Origin: Streptomyces sp. NBC_01116
GTDB taxonomy: Bacteria > Actinomycetota > Actinomycetes > Streptomycetales > Streptomycetaceae
DNA length: 64,000 nt
Direction of reading: 5' to 3'
Assembly: GCF_041435495.1 (NCBI RefSeq)
Contig: NZ_CP108644.1
Span: 7,673,501-7,737,500, forward strand
A program made the position numbers and the translations under genes. The notes under the pieces were generated by a model that did no database searches, was not told where the DNA came from, and saw only the letters and a list, made by a program, of their open reading frames with translations. Below are positions 58,273 through 64,000 of the stretch, piece by piece. How positions within the stretch are numbered: the stretch's first letter is position 1; each line of letters opens with the position of its first letter.

Positions 58273-58971
58273 TCAGGGCTCGATCAGGCCGGCGCGGATC
58301 GCGTAACGGGTGAGTTCCAGGCGGTCGCGCAGGCCGAGCTTCTGGAGCAGGTTGGCGCGGTGCCGCTCCACGGTCTTGACGCTGATGACGAGCAACTCGG
58401 CGATCTCCTTGGAGGAGTGCCCCTCGGCGACCAGCTTGAGGATCTCCTCCTCGCGCTCCGTGATGGTCCGTGCCGGCAGGTCCTCGCCGTCCTTGACCCG
58501 GTCGAGGAAATTGCGGATGAGGGCGGTCACCGCGCCCGGGTAGAGGAACGGCTCGTCGCGCATGGCCGCCCGGCAGGCCTCCACCAGGTCCCGGTCCGCG
58601 ACCGACTTCAGGACGTACCCCGCCGCCCCCGCCCTCAACGCCTCGAAGAAATACTGCTCGTTGTCGTACATCGTGAGCATCAGGATGCGCACGCCCGGCA
58701 TGACCCGGGACAGCTCGCGCGCCGCCTGGAGCCCGGTCAGGCGGGGCATCGCGATATCCAGAATGACCAGGTCGGGCCGTTCGGCGCGGGCCATCTCGAT
58801 GGCCTCGGCGCCGTCACCGGCCTCGGCGACGACCGACAGGTCCGGTTCGCCGTCGAGGATCAGCCGGACGCCGCGACGCACGAGCGCGTGGTCGTCGGCC
58901 AGCAGGATGCGGGTCGGAGCGGTCGCGCCCCTGGTAGGCGTGGCGATGGACGGCGAGGTGGGCATGGTCAC
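58273..58971 (-). CDS. NarL/LuxR-type response regulator
   Basis: 232 residues: receiver domain with RILLADDHALVRRG and phospho-Asp in LVILDIAMP, then a LuxR helix-turn-helix (ITEREEEILKLVAEGHSSKEI and ISVKTVERHRANLLQKLGLRD). It is the partner of the kinase whose stop overlaps its GTG start by four bases (GTGA). The N-terminal 20 residues are a Thr/Pro-rich tail. Targets are unknown. Confidence 0.95.
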   Translation of the reverse strand: MTMPTSPSIATPTRGATAPTRILLADDHALVRRGVRLILDGEPDLSVVAEAGDGAEAIEMARAERPDLVILDIAMPRLTGLQAARELSRVMPGVRILMLTMYDNEQYFFEALRAGAAGYVLKSVADRDLVEACRAAMRDEPFLYPGAVTALIRNFLDRVKDGEDLPARTITEREEEILKLVAEGHSSKEIAELLVISVKTVERHRANLLQKLGLRDRLELTRYAIRAGLIEP

Positions 58972-59921
58972 TTGCTTCCGTTCGGGACGGGCACGTCGAG
59001 ACGTACTTCGGTGCCGCCCCGCGGACCCGGACCGAGGAAGACCTCGGCCCCGATCAGCAGGGCGCGTTCGCGCATACCGCGCAGGCCGGCCCCCTCCGGG
59101 GCGTCCCCGAGGCCGCGGCCGTCGTCGCGGATGAGCAGTTCCACTCCACCGGGGTTGCGCCCCAGCGAGAGGTCGAGCCGGGTGGCGCGGGCGTGCCGGA
59201 CCGTGTTGGTGAGGGCTTCCTGCGCGATCCGGTAGACGACCAGTTCGGCCTCGGCGCCCAACTCGGGCAGGTCCTTTCCCATCCGGCGGCGGATCGTCAG
59301 CCCGTCCGGCGTCGGGGTCTCGGTGATCAGCGCCGTCAGCGCGCTCACCAGGCCCAGTTCCTCCAGCACCCCGGGCCGCAGCCGGCGCGCGATCCGGCGG
59401 ATCTCGTCGAGCGACCCCCGGGTGATCTCCTGGACCTGGCGCAACTCGCCGCGCAGCGGCTCCGGGGCCTGGTCGGCGACCCGCTTCAACTCCAGCAGGA
59501 CCGCGGTCAGCGTCTGCCCGACCTCGTCGTGCAGCTCCTGCGCCACGCGGCGGCGCTCGGCCTCCTGCGCGGAGAGCGCGCGGGCGCTGCTGGTGGCCCG
59601 CTCGGCCTCCAGCCGGTCCAGCATCGTGTTGAACGTCTCGATCAGCGCGGCGATCTCACCGTGCCCCGCGACCTCGGGCCGTGGGCTCGGGCGCAGCAGG
59701 TCGGTGGTCGTCATCGCACGGGTGACCCGCTGGAGCGGGAAGAGGCCGAGCCGGAGCAGCGCCGCGTTGGCGGCGAGCATGAAGGCGATGCCGCCGGTCA
59801 GGATCATGGCCTCGGTCAGCAGGACCGGCGTGGAGACGGTGATCGGCCCGAGCAGCAGCAGGGCGCCGGCCGCCACGAGCACGGCGGCGTTGAGCAGGAA
59901 GATCCGCCAGAACAGGGACAA
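58968..59921 (-). CDS. Sensor histidine kinase (NarL-type)
   Basis: 317 residues from TTG 59921 (a GTG at 59954 is a plausible alternative). Two membrane helices (SLFWRIFLLNAAVLVAAGALLLL and TEAMILTGGIAFMLAANAALL) with a very short outer loop are followed by a HAMP segment, a HisKA_3 phospho-site AQELHDEVGQ and a HATPase domain with QEALTNTVRHA and DDGRGLG. The short sensor loop means it probably senses something in or near the membrane or inside the cell. It is co-translated with the downstream response regulator. Confidence 0.92.
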   Translation of the reverse strand: MSLFWRIFLLNAAVLVAAGALLLLGPITVSTPVLLTEAMILTGGIAFMLAANAALLRLGLFPLQRVTRAMTTTDLLRPSPRPEVAGHGEIAALIETFNTMLDRLEAERATSSARALSAQEAERRRVAQELHDEVGQTLTAVLLELKRVADQAPEPLRGELRQVQEITRGSLDEIRRIARRLRPGVLEELGLVSALTALITETPTPDGLTIRRRMGKDLPELGAEAELVVYRIAQEALTNTVRHARATRLDLSLGRNPGGVELLIRDDGRGLGDAPEGAGLRGMRERALLIGAEVFLGPGPRGGTEVRLDVPVPNGSK

Positions 59922-60225
59922 GGTCGAACGGCTCCTCGGGAGGTCGGGTCGCACGGGCGGGCTGACAGCCGTGCCGACAGCCTCCACTATCCCCGCTGCG
60001 CGGGTGGGCCGGGGCCGTCGCCGCCCGGACCTGCCACTCCGACGCCCCGCGCGCGCCCGGTCTGCATGGTGCGCACCCCCGGATATGGGTGCTGCCCCCG
60101 ATGGTCCCCCGAGCCCTCGCCGGACGATCATGAGGCCCAGGGCCCCAGGGGCCCTGCCCCGTGTCGCACCGCGGGGGCCGGGCCTTCAGGAGGCGAGAGG
60201 GTTTCCGTACCGGGAGGGAGACACC

Positions 60226-60513
60226 ATGCCCACGTACGACGAGCGGCTGCGTGATCTGGAGGAGCAGCTGCGTCACGACGATCCCGAGTTCGCCGAGGCG
60301 ATGTCCGGCGGCACCCCGCGCACCCCGCGCGAGTACCGCCGCCGCAACGCCTGGCTGTGGCTCGCCGTCGGGCTCGCCGCACTGGGCACCGGCATCGCCG
60401 TGGGCCACGGTCTCCTGATCGCCGCCGGTCTGGTCGTGTCCGGAGCGGCGGCCCAGCTCTTCGACCCGCAGCGCGGACGCCTGCACGGGCGGGACATCCC
60501 CGGCACGCGCTGA
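60226..60513 (+). CDS. DUF3040 membrane protein
   Basis: 95 residues. The start PTYDERLRDLEEQLRHDDPEF and the double helix LWLAVGLAALGTGIAVGHGL / IAAGLVVSGAAAQLFDP are characteristic of DUF3040, a small actinobacterial membrane protein. ATG 60226 has a GGGAGGGAG ribosome site. Role unknown. It is followed by a hairpin. Confidence 0.88.
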   Translation: MPTYDERLRDLEEQLRHDDPEFAEAMSGGTPRTPREYRRRNAWLWLAVGLAALGTGIAVGHGLLIAAGLVVSGAAAQLFDPQRGRLHGRDIPGTR

Positions 60514-60529
60514 CCCGCGCCCCCCGCTC

Positions 60530-60558
60530 CGGGGCGGTGTCCCGCATGCACCGCCCCG
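60530..60558 (+). terminator. Hairpin after DUF3040 gene
   Basis: Ten-bp perfect stem (60530-60539 with 60549-60558) 16 bases after the stop. Confidence 0.6.
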
Positions 60559-60631
60559 CCCTCCACCGCCCTTCACCCGGGACCTCCGGCGGGGCTTTCG
60601 CGCGTACGGGAGGGAGGAGCGCTGCCCGTGA

Positions 60632-60715
60632 GGTCGGACCGTACGGACAGCGGTCCGGTCAACGCGGTGAGGTCTGACCACACGTTCAGGTCTGACCACC
60701 GGCTGAGGTCCGACC
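60632..60715. promoter_or_regulatory. Array of GGTCnGACC operators before the FadR-type regulator
   Basis: Exact GGTC-n-GACC sites lie at 60632-60640, 60671-60679, 60689-60697 and 60707-60715. The last three are spaced exactly 18 bases apart, with matching TGA or TCA before and CAC after. The same core occurs at 61621-61629, in front of lutA. This is the FadR-type palindrome TGGTCnGACCA, so the regulator probably binds here to control itself. Confidence 0.85.
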
Positions 60716-60773
60716 ACATGCTTCGTGTGACATAGGCTGCATGTCCGGAACCGGCCGAGGCAGGGAGTGACGG

Positions 60774-61505
60774 ATGCCCGTCGAATGGCAGCCCGTGCGA
60801 CAGTCCCGCACCCATGAGCTCGTGCTCCGCAGCATCGAGGAACGGGTCTTCGCCGGAGAGCTCCGCGCCGGTGACCGGCTGCCGCCCGAACGCGAACTGG
60901 CTCCGGTGCTCGGCGTCAGCCGCTCCGCCCTGCGCGAGGCGCTCCGGGTGCTGGAGACCATCGGCGTCCTGGTGGCCCAGCCCGGCCGGGGACCCGACGC
61001 CGGGGCCCGCATCGTGCGCAACCCGGACGACGCCCTGGGCCGGCTGCTCCGTCTCCACTTCGCCCTCGGCAGCTACAGCCTCCAGGACGTCCTGGAGGCC
61101 CGAGTGGTCCTGGAGCGGTCCAGCTTCGAGGCCGCCGCCTGCCACGCACCGGCCGAGGACCTCGACGAGGCGGCGGAGCTGGTGGCGGGCATGGCGGAGC
61201 CGGGCATCGGGGTGAGCGGCTTCAACGACCTCGACACCCGCTTCCACGTGCTCATCGCCCGCAGTTCCGGCAACGCCCTGACCTCCACGCTCACCTCCGC
61301 CGTACGCGAGTCCGTGCGGCCGCTCATCCTGCGCGCCCTGGAAGCCGCCGAGGACTGGCCGGCCACCGCTCGCGCTCTCAACGCCGAGCACGGAGCCCTC
61401 CTCGCTCTGGTGGGGGAGGAGCGGGGCGGAGAAGCCGCGGACCTGGTGGAGCGGCACATCCGGGGACTGCACGGGACTCTCGTGGAGGGCCCCGGCGCCG
61501 TCTAG
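60774..61505 (+). CDS. FadR-type GntR regulator of lactate utilisation
   Basis: 243 residues. Residues 10-75 form a winged helix (LRSIEERVFAGELRAGDRLPPERELAPVLGVSRSALREALRVLETIG), and the C-terminal FCD domain begins at SLQDVLEARVVLE and includes FNDLDTRFHVLIARSSGN, with the metal-binding Asp and His of this class. It lies upstream of lutA-lutB on the same strand, with operators in both promoters, so it is the LldR/LutR-like repressor that senses lactate or a related acid. The start ATG 60774 gives a conserved beginning. Confidence 0.9.
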   Translation: MPVEWQPVRQSRTHELVLRSIEERVFAGELRAGDRLPPERELAPVLGVSRSALREALRVLETIGVLVAQPGRGPDAGARIVRNPDDALGRLLRLHFALGSYSLQDVLEARVVLERSSFEAAACHAPAEDLDEAAELVAGMAEPGIGVSGFNDLDTRFHVLIARSSGNALTSTLTSAVRESVRPLILRALEAAEDWPATARALNAEHGALLALVGEERGGEAADLVERHIRGLHGTLVEGPGAV

Positions 61506-61614
61506 GAGCCGTGCCGGCTCCGCACGGCCCACGGCCCACGGCCCACGGCGTCGCGCGCGTCGCGCGCTGTACCGGACGACACGCAACGCGGAGTTCCTTT
61601 CAAAGGCCCGCGCC

Positions 61615-61632
61615 TAGTATGGTCCGACCATA
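61615..61632 (+). promoter_or_regulatory. lutA promoter -10 with FadR-type operator
   Basis: TAGTAT (61615-61620) is a good -10. It is overlapped by the palindrome TATGGTC-C-GACCATA (61618-61632) whose core equals the operators upstream of the regulator. Binding here would block initiation. The -35 is not clear. Confidence 0.75.
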
Positions 61633-61722
61633 GAAACCTCATAGTGAAACGCGACGGACACCGACCGTGGCGGCCGACAGTCGCGGCCGATCCGCCGCGG
61701 AGAACCCGACCGGGGAGGCTCC

Positions 61723-62490
61723 ATGCGCATCGGACTCTTCGCCACCTGTCTGGGAGACACGCTCTTCCCCGACGCGGTGAAGGCCACCGCGATCCTGCTC
61801 ACGCGCCTGGGCCACGACGTGGTGTTCCCACCGGACCAGACCTGCTGCGGGCAGATGCACATCAACACCGGCTACCAGCGCGAACCGGTGCCCCTGGTGC
61901 GTGGCTTCGCGGACGGGTTCGGCGACGCCTCGATCGAGGCGGTCGTGATGCCCTCGGGCTCGTGCGCCGGTTCCGTCCGGCACCAGCACCGGATGGTCGC
62001 CGACCGCTACGGTGACGCCGCGCTCCGCGCCGGGGTGGACGCCGTCGCCGCGAAGACGTACGAGCTCTCCGAACTCCTCGTGGACGTCCTCGGCGTCACC
62101 CGGGTCGGCGCGTACTTCCCGCACCGGGTGACGTACCACCCCACCTGCCACTCCCTGCGGATGCTCCGGGTCGGCGACAAGCCCCTCCGGCTCCTGCGCG
62201 CGGTCGAGGGCATCGACCTCGTCGAGCTGCCGGGGGCCGACTCCTGCTGCGGATTCGGCGGCACCTTCGCGCTGAAGAACGCCGAGACGTCCACGGCGAT
62301 GCTCCACGACAAGACGGCGAGCATCGCGGCCACCGGGGCGGAGGTGTGCACAGCGGGGGACTCCTCCTGCCTGATGCACATCGGCGGCGGGCTCTCCCGG
62401 ATCAGGTCCGGGACCCGCACCCTGCACCTCGCCCGGATCCTGGCCGCGACCCGCACCACGCCCGACGTCCTGACGGAGGCCACCGCATGA
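61723..62490 (+). CDS. lutA: LutA/YkgE: Fe-S protein of L-lactate oxidation
   Basis: 255 residues with two CCG domains: DQTCCGQMHINTGYQRE (first) and ADSCCGFGGTFALKN (second), plus conserved cysteines in PSGSCAGSVR and CHSLRM. These bind a [4Fe-4S] cluster as in the heterodisulfide-reductase-like subunits. LutABC oxidises L-lactate to pyruvate with a quinone as acceptor. The stop overlaps the lutB start (ATGA). The ATG has GGGAGG 6 bases upstream. Confidence 0.94.
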   Translation: MRIGLFATCLGDTLFPDAVKATAILLTRLGHDVVFPPDQTCCGQMHINTGYQREPVPLVRGFADGFGDASIEAVVMPSGSCAGSVRHQHRMVADRYGDAALRAGVDAVAAKTYELSELLVDVLGVTRVGAYFPHRVTYHPTCHSLRMLRVGDKPLRLLRAVEGIDLVELPGADSCCGFGGTFALKNAETSTAMLHDKTASIAATGAEVCTAGDSSCLMHIGGGLSRIRSGTRTLHLARILAATRTTPDVLTEATA

Positions 62491-64000
62491 GCACGTTCCT
62501 CGGCATGCCCGCCCCGCCGCCCCGCTCCCCGTACGGCACCGGCAACCTCCGCGGCGACCGGGCCTTCCCCCGCGCCGCCCACGACGGACTGGGCAACGGC
62601 CAACTCCGCCGCAACCTCGGCCGTGCCACCGGCACCATCCGTGCCAAACGCCTGGACGTCACCGGCGAACTGCCCGACTGGGAGGCCCTGCGGGAGGCCG
62701 GCTCCGCCATCAAGACCGACGCCATGAACCGGCTGCCCGAACTCCTCGAACAACTGGAGCGCGAGGTCACCGAGCGCGGCGGCACCGTGCACTGGGCGCG
62801 CGACGCCGACGAGGCCAACGAGATCGTCGCCCGGCTCGTGCGGGCCACGGGCAGCGACGAGGTCATCAAGGTCAAGTCGATGGCCACCCAGGAGACCGGG
62901 CTCAACGAGCACCTGGAGTCCGTCGGCATCACCCCGTACGAGACCGACCTCGCCGAGCTCATCGTGCAGCTCGCCCACGACAGGCCCTCACACATCCTGG
63001 TGCCCGCGATCCACCGCAACCGGGACGAGATCCGGCAGATCTTCCTCGACCGGATCCCCGGCGTCGACCCCGGCCTGGACAACGTCCCCGCCCACCTCGC
63101 CGCCGCAGCCCGCCGCTACCTCCGCGAGAAGTTCCTCACGGCGAAGGTCGCCGTCTCCGGCGCCAACTTCGGTGTCGCCGAGACCGGCACGCTCGCCGTC
63201 GTCGAGTCGGAGGGCAACGGACGCATGTGTCTGACCCTGCCCGAGACGCTCATCACCGTGATGGGCATCGAGAAGGTGATCCCGCGCTACCAGGACCTGG
63301 AGGTCTTCCTCCAGCTCCTGCCCCGCTCCTCCACAGGGGAGCGGATGAACCCCTACACCTCGCTGTGGACCGGAGTGACGCCCGGCGACGGTCCGCGCGA
63401 CTTCCACCTGGTCCTCCTCGACAACGGCCGCACCGCCGCCCTCGCCGACGCCATCGGACGCGCGGCCCTCAACTGCATCCGCTGCTCCGCCTGCCTCAAC
63501 GTCTGCCCGGTCTACGAGCGGACCGGCGGCCACGCCTACGGTTCGACCTACCCCGGGCCCATCGGCGCCGTCCTCACGCCGCAACTGGCCGGAATGCACG
63601 CGGCGAAGGACGACCCGAACAACTCCCTGCCGTATGCCTCCAGCCTCTGCGGGGCCTGCTTCGACGCCTGCCCCGTGAAGATCGACATTCCCTCGCTGCT
63701 GGTGGAGCTGCGCCACCAGCACACGGAACGGACCGGCGTCACACCGGAGAGACTGGCGATGAGGGCGGCCGCCGCCGTGATGCGCCGCCCGGCCCTGTAC
63801 ACCGCCGCGCAGAAGGCGTCCGGGCTCGGCCGCGTCATCGCGGGGCGCGACGGGACGATCTCCCGGCTGCCCCCGCCCCTCAGCGGCTGGAGCGACAGCC
63901 GCGACACCGCGGCCCCGCCCCGGGAGACCTTCCGCTCCTGGTTCGCCTCCGAGGAGGGCACGGCCGCCCTGCGGGCCGCCGCGGCCGAACACGACGCCGC
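62487..64000 (+). CDS. lutB: LutB/YkgF: Fe-S oxidoreductase of L-lactate oxidation (3' end cut)
   Basis: 504 codons are visible and the frame is open to the window edge. The N-terminal LUD domain (NLGRATGTIRAKRLDVTG to VPRYQ-like line VIPRYQDLEVFL) is followed by two ferredoxin-type clusters: CIRCSACLNVCPVY and CGACFDACPVKI. It transfers electrons from lactate oxidation with LutA; a lutC gene would be expected beyond the edge. The ATG overlaps the lutA stop. Only the last short part of the protein is missing. Confidence 0.94.
   Translation, partial: MSTFLGMPAPPPRSPYGTGNLRGDRAFPRAAHDGLGNGQLRRNLGRATGTIRAKRLDVTGELPDWEALREAGSAIKTDAMNRLPELLEQLEREVTERGGTVHWARDADEANEIVARLVRATGSDEVIKVKSMATQETGLNEHLESVGITPYETDLAELIVQLAHDRPSHILVPAIHRNRDEIRQIFLDRIPGVDPGLDNVPAHLAAAARRYLREKFLTAKVAVSGANFGVAETGTLAVVESEGNGRMCLTLPETLITVMGIEKVIPRYQDLEVFLQLLPRSSTGERMNPYTSLWTGVTPGDGPRDFHLVLLDNGRTAALADAIGRAALNCIRCSACLNVCPVYERTGGHAYGSTYPGPIGAVLTPQLAGMHAAKDDPNNSLPYASSLCGACFDACPVKIDIPSLLVELRHQHTERTGVTPERLAMRAAAAVMRRPALYTAAQKASGLGRVIAGRDGTISRLPPPLSGWSDSRDTAAPPRETFRSWFASEEGTAALRAAAAEHDA

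Noticed and set aside
61523..61550. Short CACGGCC tandem repeat after the FadR-type gene
   Set aside because: Only three perfect copies and one variant; in DNA of this GC content it is not distinctive enough to report as a finding.

Overview
The window is high-GC DNA with the gene style of a Streptomyces-like actinomycete: GTG starts are frequent, ATGA/GTGA stop-start overlaps are common, the coding is GC-rich throughout, and there is a complete conservon (cvnABCD), a TipAL-like MerR regulator, F420/PPOX-type oxidoreductases, DUF2510 and DUF3040 proteins and twin-arginine export signals. All family names come from reading the translated sequence and from memory of the families; no database search was run.

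Layout. 1-6019 (minus): a tightly packed operon of STM4011 to STM4015 type genes (two radical SAM proteins, an alkaline-phosphatase-fold hydrolase, an ATP-grasp-like protein, two leucine-rich-repeat-like paralogues), with a small protein and a DUF6745 protein divergent to it. 7775-14041: housekeeping and regulatory singletons (TetR, two PPOX flavoproteins, a metallo-beta-lactamase-fold hydrolase, a TipAL-like MerR with a readable 19-bp-spacer promoter, membrane proteins, an SDR). 14248-15693: a long-form glyceraldehyde-3-phosphate dehydrogenase. 16117-20245: a conservon whose last gene encodes a GAF protein. 20275-28896: a sugar-type regulon: a LacI regulator, a divergent NitT/TauT-type ABC transporter, a TIM-barrel sugar isomerase and a 1166-residue secreted ThuA/sugar-dehydrogenase/PKD/CBM protein. 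The same palindromic operator stands before the transporter and before the ThuA gene. 29067-31274: a YjbR-like protein and a split transketolase.

31402-38921: tRNA-Pro(GGG) followed by about 7.4 kb that ends in a second, imperfect copy of the tRNA 3' end. This looks like a decayed tRNA-integrated island. It carries an active-site-altered dienelactone hydrolase, a cupin, an AraC regulator, an Hsp18-type regulator with an operator-overlapped promoter, htpG, a 15-copy heptanucleotide repeat, and an alanine-racemase-like protein without the usual catalytic tyrosine motif. No integrase is left.

39963-53189: the most striking block, a five-gene operon of DUF4132-like protein, 1751-residue protein, MoxR/YehL-type AAA+ ATPase, DUF5682-VWA fusion and SWIM zinc-finger protein. 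It resembles the uncharacterised E. coli yehI/L/M/P/Q set. Three of its genes carry in-frame tandem repeats in regions likely to be disordered.

53253-60513: NIPSNAP, DUF899, a hydrolase with a probable CTG start, a Tat-exported phospholipase C, a DUF2510 lipoprotein-like membrane protein, a NarL-type two-component pair and DUF3040. 60632-64000: a FadR-type regulator with an array of GGTCnGACC operators, controlling a lutA-lutB lactate-oxidation operon that runs off the right edge.
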